18,416 nt of DNA from Clostridia bacterium (GTDB lineage: Bacteria; Bacillota_A; Clostridia; Oscillospirales; CAG-272): positions 1 through 18,416 of the forward strand of contig JAFUQY010000023.1 of assembly GCA_017472105.1 (NCBI GenBank), given 5' to 3'. The notes below the pieces were generated by a model, which was not told where the DNA came from, searched no databases, and worked only from the letters and a program-made list of their open reading frames with translations. The translations under genes and the position numbers were made by a program. Of this stretch, positions 7,735 to 15,024 are shown piece after piece; positions within the stretch are counted from its first letter, which is position 1, and each line of letters starts with the position of its first letter.

Positions 7735-10005
7735 TTACTCGTCTCCGCCGAATTCGTGACCTGCGCCGCCGTTGTCAAGGGAGTAGCGGTTCTTGTAATA
7801 GCTGCGGAAGGGCAGGTAGGTGGAGAAGAAGCCGCACGCTACGGACATGACGATGCTGATGAGGATTGCGTACCAGGGCATGTAGAACATGTAGCGTACG
7901 TTTTCCTTGGTGAAGTAGGGCATCATGACGTTGTAGACGTAGAAGAGGATGTAGCTGCCCGCATAGCTGAGGATGATGGATACGAACAGGGACATGACTG
8001 CCATGGAAAGACCGCCCTGCAAGTAGATCATCTTGATTTCCTTTGCTACCGCACCGATGGACTGAAGGATATTGAATTCCTTTTCACGCTTGGTGTAGTA
8101 CAGAGTCTGGGAGAAGAACCAGATCAGCGGGGAGATAAAGAGAATGAGAACGGAAATGCAGATGTAGAGCTCGTTGTAATGCTTGTCGTGAGCAACTGCG
8201 GTGAGAAGGGTGTTTTCCTTGTTTCTGACCTTGACGTCACCGTAGTCGTGGCTCCATTCCTGAACTTCGCGGTACAGGGTCTTTACTTCATCGACGGTAG
8301 CTTCCTGATCGACGTAGATGTTGAAGGAGGTAGCCTTCGGGGTCTTGCCGGTCATGGTCTTGTAGTCATCGAGGTTGAGGTAAATGGGAGTGGAGCCGGA
8401 GGGAACGTCGTGAAGAACCGCACCGACAGTGAATTCGTAGTATTCGTAACGGAAGAATTCGATCTGATTCTTCAGAAGCGCACGACCGGATACGTTGGTA
8501 TCAACCGCCTTGATCTGACCGGTCTTCTTGGAGAGGTAGATCTTGTCGCCGACGTCGAACTTGTAGGTGGGAACGTTGGAGATTGCGTCGCCTACGATTA
8601 CGGTACCGGGCGTGAGAATGGAGGTCAGGTCACCGGAGTATTCGTAGTCTTCGAGAATCTTGATCTGTTCCTCGGGAATTGCGGTGTAGATGATTTCGGA
8701 GTTGACACGCCAGTACTTGTCCTGGGTATCAAAGTCGGTGCCCGCGTATGCAACGAGGTTCTTGAATGCACGGACGTCCTTCTTTTCCACGATCATGTGG
8801 GAAGCAAGCTCGTAGCCTTCGGTGGTGTTGTCGTTGATTTCAACCGCACGCACACCGTCAAGGGCGTAGAGTTCGTCGGACATGATTTCATCGTATTCGA
8901 AGCCGGAAGCCGTCATGTCGATTTCAAACTGCGGACGGGGATAATACAGGTCGGTGGTGTAGATATCCGCCATGTAAAGACCCATGATGAACAGTGCGCA
9001 GAATACGATCGCGGAGGTGAGAAGCTGGATATTGTACTTGCGGAAACGCCACATGGAGTAGAATTCGTACTTGACGGGGAAGTTTTCCGCGAAGATGTTG
9101 AAGGAACGCTGGGGAGAGGTAACAAGGTTGGAGTTGTCTTCGGTCACGATGAGGGACATGGGATCCTTCACGGACATTATCTTCATGGGAGTCCAGCAGG
9201 ATGCCAGAATAACGAAGAGGGTGAAGAGGAACACCTTGAGGATGGAAAGCGGATTGAAGATGAAGCCGAAACCGTTGCCGAGATAGAGGCAGAAGGAAAT
9301 CAGCGTGGAGAGAAGCATCGAAGGAACGAAGGTCACGATGAAGATGACGAACAGTTCCCAGAAGCAGGTCGAGAAGAGCATCTTGAAGTCCGCGCCGAAC
9401 GTCAGATAGATACCGTACTGGAACTTGTACTGGTTGATTCTGATGTTGTAAAGCTGCGTGAGCAGGAAGATACAGACCGCGAGAAGGATGAGGGTGATGA
9501 GGAAGAACGTGACGGCGTTGGCGCGCTCGTTGTCCTCAAAGGTCAGAAGCTGCGTGGTTCGTTTGGAGAAGGATGATCCCTCCGACCCGAGCGCTGCAAG
9601 ATCCTTTTCGTATTTTTGTGAGAATTGCTTCAGGCTGTAATCGATATCGTTGATGAAGAGCAGATATACGTCGTAGCGTTCTTCACCGGTGAAGTTGTTG
9701 GTGTACTGATACGTATCGACAACCTTGAATATCGTATCCGATGCGAATACGGTACCGCGGTCCTCGATGAGGTAGAGCGCCTGGTCATGGTTCAGACCAA
9801 GGAGTACCATATGATAGTTATATTCTTCGGTGACATGCTGGTATTCCACGTAGTTGTTGTTGTCGTTGGAAACCGTCATCATGCCGTAAAGAAGCTGAAC
9901 AATGATGATTGCAATGAAGAAGCACACGTACTGCTTGAAATTGAAGAATACGGACTTCCATGCAATGGATATGCTTCTTTTTAAGTATTCAAATACCTTT
10001 TCCAA
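7735..10005 (-). CDS. ABC transporter permease, FtsX/MacB-like
   Basis: A 756-residue membrane protein. Eight probable membrane segments are visible: about 26-43, 165-187, two between 208 and 243, 254-272, 326-346, and three after residue 630 (ICISVLILFISPLIWFF, then around SMAVMSLFVSIILSYAG, and YAILISIVMSVACGFF). An ectodomain of about 120 residues follows segment 1 and a larger one of about 280 residues follows segment 5. This is the duplicated FtsX layout. The cytoplasmic element REKEFNILQSIGA after segment 6 matches the coupling-helix region of this family. The start is TTG at 10005, with AGGAGG 10 nt upstream; no better-placed ATG exists. It is the first gene of the ABC module. The cargo is unknown. 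Confidence 0.88.
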   Translation of the reverse strand: MEKVFEYLKRSISIAWKSVFFNFKQYVCFFIAIIIVQLLYGMMTVSNDNNNYVEYQHVTEEYNYHMVLLGLNHDQALYLIEDRGTVFASDTIFKVVDTYQYTNNFTGEERYDVYLLFINDIDYSLKQFSQKYEKDLAALGSEGSSFSKRTTQLLTFEDNERANAVTFFLITLILLAVCIFLLTQLYNIRINQYKFQYGIYLTFGADFKMLFSTCFWELFVIFIVTFVPSMLLSTLISFCLYLGNGFGFIFNPLSILKVFLFTLFVILASCWTPMKIMSVKDPMSLIVTEDNSNLVTSPQRSFNIFAENFPVKYEFYSMWRFRKYNIQLLTSAIVFCALFIMGLYMADIYTTDLYYPRPQFEIDMTASGFEYDEIMSDELYALDGVRAVEINDNTTEGYELASHMIVEKKDVRAFKNLVAYAGTDFDTQDKYWRVNSEIIYTAIPEEQIKILEDYEYSGDLTSILTPGTVIVGDAISNVPTYKFDVGDKIYLSKKTGQIKAVDTNVSGRALLKNQIEFFRYEYYEFTVGAVLHDVPSGSTPIYLNLDDYKTMTGKTPKATSFNIYVDQEATVDEVKTLYREVQEWSHDYGDVKVRNKENTLLTAVAHDKHYNELYICISVLILFISPLIWFFSQTLYYTKREKEFNILQSIGAVAKEIKMIYLQGGLSMAVMSLFVSIILSYAGSYILFYVYNVMMPYFTKENVRYMFYMPWYAILISIVMSVACGFFSTYLPFRSYYKNRYSLDNGGAGHEFGGDE

Positions 10006-10070
10006 AGCGGAATTTCCTCCTGATTGTTATTCACCGTGCCAACGAGGGCATGGTATAAATTATCTTCAAT

Positions 10071-10079
10071 ATTATATCA
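10071..10079 (-). promoter_or_regulatory. Extended -10 promoter of the ABC module
   Basis: TGATATAAT on the minus strand is a perfect extended -10. It lies about 65 nt before the TTG start of the permease. The -35 region (TATATT at 17-nt spacing) is weak. Confidence 0.6.
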
Positions 10080-10237
10080 CGAATTTTTCCGGAAATATAT
10101 AATAAATTGTGAACAACGGCGTTTTTCGGGCTGTTGCGGATGGATAAAATTCGGTCTGTTTTTTGTTGAAAATGTATATTGTCGCTGAATTGTAAATTTT
10201 TTCGCAGACTTAAATTCCGGAAATTTCCCGCTTCCTC

Positions 10238-10266
10238 TTGCAATTTCGCGCCGGATGGGTTATACT
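10238..10266 (+). promoter_or_regulatory. Promoter of the acetyltransferase gene
   Basis: TTGCAA (10238-10243) and TATACT (10261-10266) are 17 nt apart, about 40 nt before the ATG. This is a good housekeeping promoter. Confidence 0.7.
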
Positions 10267-10306
10267 TGAGAAAATCAAAACGAAAGAATGAAAGAAGGAT
10301 AACAGA

Positions 10307-10960
10307 ATGACGGAAAAGGAACGGATTGAGCTGGAGGAAGTTTACCGGAAAACGCACAGCGGGCTTCTCTTCACCTGCGACAACGAAAATCTTGCGGCGG
10401 AACAGGCGGCATGTCTGGAGATGCAGTACGACTACAACATGACGCGTCCCTCGGAAGGGAAGAAGCGGACGGAGCTGCTGAAGAAGATGTTTGCCGAGAT
10501 CGGTGAGGGATGCTACATCGAGCCGCCGCTTCACGCGAACTGGGGCGGGCACAACGTTCATTTCGGAAAGAATGTCTACGCGAACTTCGGACTGACCCTC
10601 GTGGATGACACGCACATCTACGTCGGCGACAGCGTCATGTTCGCGCCGAATGTCATTGTTTCCACCGCCGGTCATCCGATCGAGCCGAGCCTCCGCAAGC
10701 GGGTGTACCAGTACAATCTCCCCGTGCACATCGGGAATAATGTATGGATCGGTGCGGGCGCCATTATCTGTCCCGGCATCACCATCGGCGACAATTCCGT
10801 CATCGGTGCGGGCTCGATTGTGACGCGCGACATTCCCGCAAATGTGGTCGCATACGGCAATCCCTGCCGCGTGATCCGCGAAATCGGCGAGCGTGACCGC
10901 GAATTCTACTGGCACGACCGCAGAATCGAAGACGCCGACAAGGTCTGGGAAAACGAATAA
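10307..10960 (+). CDS. Hexapeptide-repeat O-acetyltransferase, maltose/galactoside acetyltransferase type
   Basis: A 217-residue cytoplasmic enzyme. The N-terminal helical part (1-60) has the Mac-domain pattern seen in maltose and galactoside acetyltransferases. A left-handed beta-helix built from hexapeptide repeats follows (for example VHIGNNVWIGAGAIICPG and ITIGDNSVIGAGSIV), with the conserved catalytic-type H123 in TAGHPI. It ends in the family's NVVAYGNPCRVIREI segment. These enzymes transfer acetyl from acetyl-CoA to a sugar hydroxyl; the true acceptor is usually unknown. The ATG at 10307 has AAGGA 7 nt upstream. The gene stands alone between a promoter and a terminator. Confidence 0.93.
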   Translation: MTEKERIELEEVYRKTHSGLLFTCDNENLAAEQAACLEMQYDYNMTRPSEGKKRTELLKKMFAEIGEGCYIEPPLHANWGGHNVHFGKNVYANFGLTLVDDTHIYVGDSVMFAPNVIVSTAGHPIEPSLRKRVYQYNLPVHIGNNVWIGAGAIICPGITIGDNSVIGAGSIVTRDIPANVVAYGNPCRVIREIGERDREFYWHDRRIEDADKVWENE

Positions 10961-10966
10961 CAGCAG

Positions 10967-11000
10967 AAAACTCCCGTTGGAAAATCCTTCGGGAGCTTTT
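10967..11000. terminator. Bidirectional terminator between acetyltransferase and aroQ
   Basis: CTCCCG (10971-10976) pairs with CGGGAG (10990-10995), flanked by AAAA on the left and TTTT on the right. It lies 6 nt after the acetyltransferase stop and 4 nt before the aroQ stop, so it can serve both converging transcripts. Confidence 0.75.
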
Positions 11001-11004
11001 GTTT

Positions 11005-11442
11005 TCAGTTGGCTTCGATCAGATCCCTGAGCTGAAGAATCGCTTCGCGGTAGCCGTCCAGACCATGACCTGCGATGGTGAACTTCGCCGCAAGGGACAC
11101 GTAGGAGAACTTCCGGAATTCTTCACGGGTGTTGATGTCCGAGATGTGTACTTCCGCTGTGGGAATGCCGACCGCTTTGAGCGCATCGAGAATCGCAACG
11201 CTGGTGTGGGTGTATGCCGCCGGGTTGATGACGATGCCGTCGAACACACCGTAGGCTGCCTGAATTTTGTCAACGATGTCGCCTTCGTGGTTGGACTGAT
11301 AGGTTTCGTATTCGATTCCCGCTTCGTCACAGGTGTCGCCCACCAGCTTGAGCAGTGCCGCGAAATCCTGTCTGCCGTAGATCGAAGGCTCGCGGATGCC
11401 AAGCATGTTTAGATTGGGTCCGTTGATGATGAGAAATTTCAT
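11005..11442 (-). CDS. aroQ: 3-Dehydroquinate dehydratase, type II
   Basis: A 145-residue enzyme of the usual type II length. Clear family motifs are INGPNLNMLGIREPSIYG with catalytic Y22, QSNHEGDIVD, the NPAAYTHTSVAI loop with the active-site His, and VHISDI. It dehydrates 3-dehydroquinate to 3-dehydroshikimate, step 3 of the shikimate pathway, as a dodecamer in the cytoplasm. It is the last gene of the aromatic operon. Its ATG overlaps the aroE-aroK stop (ATGA), with GAGGTGA upstream inside the preceding gene. The operon terminator follows 4 nt after the stop. Confidence 0.97.
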   Translation of the reverse strand: MKFLIINGPNLNMLGIREPSIYGRQDFAALLKLVGDTCDEAGIEYETYQSNHEGDIVDKIQAAYGVFDGIVINPAAYTHTSVAILDALKAVGIPTAEVHISDINTREEFRKFSYVSLAAKFTIAGHGLDGYREAILQLRDLIEAN

Positions 11443-12671
11443 AAGCCGATCACCTCAAGAATGTGCTTCGCGTTCTCTTGTGCAGAGGGCTGAACATCGA
11501 TTTCGTATTCGGAAACCTCTTCGTAGAAGGGACGGCGTACTTCGTACAGCTTTGCAAGATCGTTCGCCTGAGAAACCGGACGTCCGTCCTTCGGGAGCAG
11601 AGCGAGATCCCGCTTGAGGAATACCACGGTGCTGTTCTGACGGATCATCCGACGGTTGCCGGGACGAACGGGAGTGCCGCCGCCCATGGAGAGAACCATG
11701 CCGGAGAGCTTGGAAACCTCCTCGAGGCACTGCGTTTCGAGATCGCGGAAATAGGGTTCCCCGTGCTGTGCGAAAATTTCGGGAATGGGCATGCCCGCTT
11801 TTTCCGTGATGTAGTCGTCAAGGTCGATGAATTCGCGTCCCGTGAGAGCTGCGAGCGCGCGTCCGATGGTGCTCTTTCCGGATCCGGGCATGCCGACGAG
11901 GGTGATGTTCTTTTTCGCCAGCTGAACCTTGCGGGTTACGGTTGCGAGAACATCGTCGGAGATTTTTGTGCCGGTGAACAGCTCGGATGCGACCTTTGCC
12001 TGTGCGACCAGCATGGTCAGACCGGAGATGCAGGGAATACCGCGTTCCTCGGCGTCAAGGATGATGGCGGTCTTCGAGGGATTGTAGACCACGTCAACGA
12101 CGCCGCAGAGGTGCGGGAAATTGTCCATGGGAACGGGGGAACGTCCGTTTTTAGGGTACATACCCACGGGAGAGGTGTTGATGAGGATTTCGGCGTCCGA
12201 GTATTTCGGCAGATTTTCGGGCGTGTTGCCTTCCTCGGTCAGAATCCGGATTTCCTTTGCACCGCGGTCAGCCGCAACGGTACGGGCCGTCATGGATGCA
12301 CCGCCGTCACCGATGACAACGACGATTTTGTCCTTCACGTCGATTCCCGCGCAGTCGAGCATGTATGCAAAACCGAAATAGTCGGTGTTGTCGCCGCGCA
12401 GACGTCCGTCGGGCAGATGGGTGACGGTGTTGACCGATCCGATGCGCAGGGCTTCGTCGGAGATCACGTCGAGGAACTGCATGACGGTTTTCTTGTAGGG
12501 AATGGTGACATTGGTGGCGTCGTAGCGGTCGGAGCGGATGTATTCACCCACTTCCTCCTCGTGAAGTTCGGTGAGGGTGTAGTCGTAATCGCCCAGTAAG
12601 GCGTGAATTTCAGGGGAATAGCTGTGACCGAGGGGCATGCCGATCAGTCCGCATCTTAATTTCTTGCTCAT
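11439..12671 (-). CDS. aroE-aroK: Bifunctional shikimate dehydrogenase - shikimate kinase fusion
   Basis: A single 410-residue ORF encodes two enzymes. Residues 1 to about 245 are shikimate dehydrogenase: GHSYSP with shikimate-binding S17 and S19, NVTIPYKK with catalytic K60, GDNTDYFG with D97, the NADP-binding GDGGAS (121-126, Asp where Ala is usual) and INTSPVGMYP. Residues about 255-410 are shikimate kinase: Walker A GMPGSGKST (260-268), DLDD (283-286), the FRDLE arginine R309, the GGG stretch at 330-332 and lid arginine R364 in DGRPVSQ. The linker is only about 10 residues. The product would reduce 3-dehydroshikimate and phosphorylate shikimate, steps 4 and 5. Each half has its full set of key residues, so both are likely active. 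ATG 12671 overlaps the aroC stop (ATGA); GGAGG lies 10 nt upstream. I see no frameshift or internal stop. Confidence 0.95.
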   Translation of the reverse strand: MSKKLRCGLIGMPLGHSYSPEIHALLGDYDYTLTELHEEEVGEYIRSDRYDATNVTIPYKKTVMQFLDVISDEALRIGSVNTVTHLPDGRLRGDNTDYFGFAYMLDCAGIDVKDKIVVVIGDGGASMTARTVAADRGAKEIRILTEEGNTPENLPKYSDAEILINTSPVGMYPKNGRSPVPMDNFPHLCGVVDVVYNPSKTAIILDAEERGIPCISGLTMLVAQAKVASELFTGTKISDDVLATVTRKVQLAKKNITLVGMPGSGKSTIGRALAALTGREFIDLDDYITEKAGMPIPEIFAQHGEPYFRDLETQCLEEVSKLSGMVLSMGGGTPVRPGNRRMIRQNSTVVFLKRDLALLPKDGRPVSQANDLAKLYEVRRPFYEEVSEYEIDVQPSAQENAKHILEVIGL

Positions 12672-13765
12672 CTTTCCATATCCTCCCAGTTATCGGAGTC
12701 AAGCAGCGCGTCGTAAACAGCAATGGCAAGCGCCGCTTCAAATACGGGAACGGCACGCTGAACGATGCAGGGATCGTGACGTCCGCCGATCTCGAGGGTT
12801 GTATTTTCCATTTTGTCCATGTCGACACTCTGCTGGGGCTTGCCGATGGACGGAGTGGGCTTGATAGCCGCGCGGCAGATCAGAGGCATACCGATGGTCA
12901 TACCGCCGAGGATTCCGCCGCAGTGATTGGTGACGGTGGTGATGGTTCTGCCGTCCGTGGTGTACGGGTCGTTGTTTTCGGAGCCGAGAGCCGACGCGGA
13001 CGCAAATCCGTCACCGAACTCGATTCCTTTGACGGCGGGAATACCGAAGACGACGGAGGAAATTCTGCCCTCCATGCCGCCGAACATGTGCTCACCGATG
13101 CCGACGGGAAGTCCGACTGCCGCAAATTCGACGACACCGCCGACGGAGTCAAGCTCCATACGTGCCGCGTCAATGACTTCCTTCATTTTTTCACCCGCAT
13201 TCCGGTCAATCACGGGAAAATCCGTGGGAATTGCGTCAAAATCAGCCTTCGACAGGTTGACCGGGTCAAACGGTTTGTCCTTCACGGCTCCGACCGAGGC
13301 AATGTGCGCACCGATGAAGGTGCCGCGGCGTTCGAGTTCCTGCTTGAGGATGCCGCCGATGATGCACATGGGAGCGGTCAGTCTGCCGGAGAAATGTCCG
13401 CCGCCGCGAAGATCCGCGTGTCCGTGGGATTTCACCATTGCCGGATAATCCGCGTGGGACGGACGGGGGATGAACGCGAGCTTTTTGTAGTCGGACGAAC
13501 GCTGGTTGGTGTTGCGGATCACTGCGCGGAGCGTGCCGCCCGTGGTAACGCCGTTTTCCAGACCGTCCGTGAATACCGGGATGTCCGGCTCCTTGCGGGA
13601 GGTCGTGAGCTTGCTCTGTCCGGGAGCGCGGCGTGCCATGAATGCCTGAAGTCCGGCTTCGTCCACGCGGATTCCGGCGGGTAACCCTTCTGCGATCACG
13701 CCGATTTCCTCATCGTGCGAGCCGCCGAAGATCCGGATGTTCAGATTGATTCCGTAGCTTGTCAT
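12668..13765 (-). CDS. aroC: Chorismate synthase
   Basis: A 365-residue FMN-dependent lyase that converts EPSP to chorismate, step 7. The signature regions are present as variants: GGSHDEEIG with H17, APGQSKLTTSRKE, RPSHADY with the second catalytic His H104, RGGGHFSGRLTAP, and GGRHDPCIVQRAVP near the C-terminus. The first motif has Asp where Gly is common (SHD for SHG). The GGHFSGR form, with His and Gly for the R and A of proteobacterial enzymes, is what I recall from clostridial enzymes. The ATG at 13765 has AAAGGAGA 5 nt upstream. The gene begins 11 nt after the aroA stop, the loosest junction downstream of tyrA, and so has its own strong ribosome-binding site. Confidence 0.97.
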   Translation of the reverse strand: MTSYGINLNIRIFGGSHDEEIGVIAEGLPAGIRVDEAGLQAFMARRAPGQSKLTTSRKEPDIPVFTDGLENGVTTGGTLRAVIRNTNQRSSDYKKLAFIPRPSHADYPAMVKSHGHADLRGGGHFSGRLTAPMCIIGGILKQELERRGTFIGAHIASVGAVKDKPFDPVNLSKADFDAIPTDFPVIDRNAGEKMKEVIDAARMELDSVGGVVEFAAVGLPVGIGEHMFGGMEGRISSVVFGIPAVKGIEFGDGFASASALGSENNDPYTTDGRTITTVTNHCGGILGGMTIGMPLICRAAIKPTPSIGKPQQSVDMDKMENTTLEIGGRHDPCIVQRAVPVFEAALAIAVYDALLDSDNWEDMER

Positions 13766-13776
13766 GGTTGTCTCCT

Positions 13777-15024
13777 TTACCGGCAGAGTTTTTCAAGCTC
13801 CGCGAAGAATGTGGGATAGGATTTTGCCGAGCATTCCGCACCTTCAATGGTCACGGGATTCTCGCAGATCAGGGACGCAGCCGCCGCCGACATGGCAATC
13901 CGGTGATCCCCGAACGAGGAAACCGTGCCGCCGGTCAGCGTTTTTCTTCCTTTAATTATAATAGTGTCACCGTCGAGCGTACAGTCACCGCCGAGGGAAG
14001 TCAGGGTCGCGCGGATTGTCTCCATGCGGTCGCTTTCCTTGAGCCGCAGTCTGCCGCAGTTTCTGATGACGGTGGTGCCTTCCGATGCCGCCGCGATCAC
14101 GGACAGAACCGGAATCAGATCCGGGATTTCCGCCGCATCAATTGTCGCTGCACGGAGGACGTTTTTCTTTACGGTGTACCGGTCGCCGTCTCTCGAGCAG
14201 TCCGCACCGAATGCGGCGAGAATGTCGAATACGGCGCTGTCGCCCTGCGCGGTGTCGGGATTGAGCGAGGTCACGGTCACGCCTTCCTCGGAGAGCGCAC
14301 CGATGCACAGCATGAACGCCGCGGAGGACCAGTCGCCTTCCACGGTCACGTCTCCGTCCGGTGCAGTGAAGCGGGATTCGGGAATCGTGAATTCTGCACC
14401 GCCGTCGATGACGTTTACGCCGAACTGTCGCACGGTGGCAAGGGTGAGATCAATGTAGGGGCGGGATTCGACTTTTCCGGTCAGCCGGATGACGGAGTTT
14501 TCACCGGTCAGGGGCAGTGCCAGAAGCAGTCCGGTTGTGAACTGGGACGATACGCCGCCGTCGAAGGTGAAATTCCCGCCGGTCAGTCTGCCGGAGATGT
14601 GAAACGGATTCGAGCCCTGCGGGGACAGCGTCACACCGTGCTCCTGCATGATTTCGTACAGCGGAGACAGCGGACGGTCCGGGAGACGCCCGTGCAGAAC
14701 GAAATCCGCGTCAACACCCAATGCGGCAGTCACGGGAAGCATGAACCGCAGGGTGGATCCGGATTCGCCGCAGTCGAGGGAGGCACCGTTCACGGGAGTT
14801 TGGATGGGATTGACGGTGAAAATGCCGTCGTTGTATGTGATTTCAGCCCCGAGAGCAGTCAGACAGCGCACGGTAGCGTCAATGTCGTCGTTTGTCCGGT
14901 CACAGCGGATCCGGCACGGTCTGTCAGCAAGCGCCGCACAGATCAGAAGCCGGTGCGCATGGGATTTGGACGGCGGAGCGATGACGGTGCCGCGGGGCTT
15001 GGGTTGATTCAGTGTGATGTTCAT
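13777..15024 (-). CDS. aroA: 3-Phosphoshikimate 1-carboxyvinyltransferase (EPSP synthase)
   Basis: A 415-residue enzyme, slightly shorter than E. coli AroA at 427. It joins PEP to shikimate-3-phosphate, step 6. Visible active-site elements are PSKSHAHR with K20, CGESGSTLRF (85-94) at the PEP loop, VSSQFTTGLL, IPDLIPVLSV with D302, LKESDR with E330, FGDHR (371-375) and the C-terminal SKSYPTFF with K401. The PEP loop differs from the E. coli NAGTAMRP sequence: the Gly equivalent to E. coli G96 is kept, but Ser replaces T97 and Phe replaces P101. The ATG overlaps the aroB stop (ATGA). Confidence 0.97.
   Translation of the reverse strand: MNITLNQPKPRGTVIAPPSKSHAHRLLICAALADRPCRIRCDRTNDDIDATVRCLTALGAEITYNDGIFTVNPIQTPVNGASLDCGESGSTLRFMLPVTAALGVDADFVLHGRLPDRPLSPLYEIMQEHGVTLSPQGSNPFHISGRLTGGNFTFDGGVSSQFTTGLLLALPLTGENSVIRLTGKVESRPYIDLTLATVRQFGVNVIDGGAEFTIPESRFTAPDGDVTVEGDWSSAAFMLCIGALSEEGVTVTSLNPDTAQGDSAVFDILAAFGADCSRDGDRYTVKKNVLRAATIDAAEIPDLIPVLSVIAAASEGTTVIRNCGRLRLKESDRMETIRATLTSLGGDCTLDGDTIIIKGRKTLTGGTVSSFGDHRIAMSAAAASLICENPVTIEGAECSAKSYPTFFAELEKLCR

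Larger units (their letters stand above)
10006..10306. other. 301-bp divergent intergenic region
   Basis: This AT-rich gap separates the permease (minus) from the acetyltransferase (plus). It holds one promoter for each gene, listed separately. It also holds two copies of the palindrome TTCCGGAA (10087-10094, inside the permease promoter spacer, and 10215-10222, 15 nt before the acetyltransferase -35). I see no credible ORF or RNA gene in it. Confidence 0.6.

Noticed and set aside
7756..9576. A 606-codon open frame on the plus strand
   Set aside because: It is the antisense shadow of the permease gene. Its composition (very rich in Val, Glu, Gly and Asp) is what the complement of a membrane-protein gene gives.
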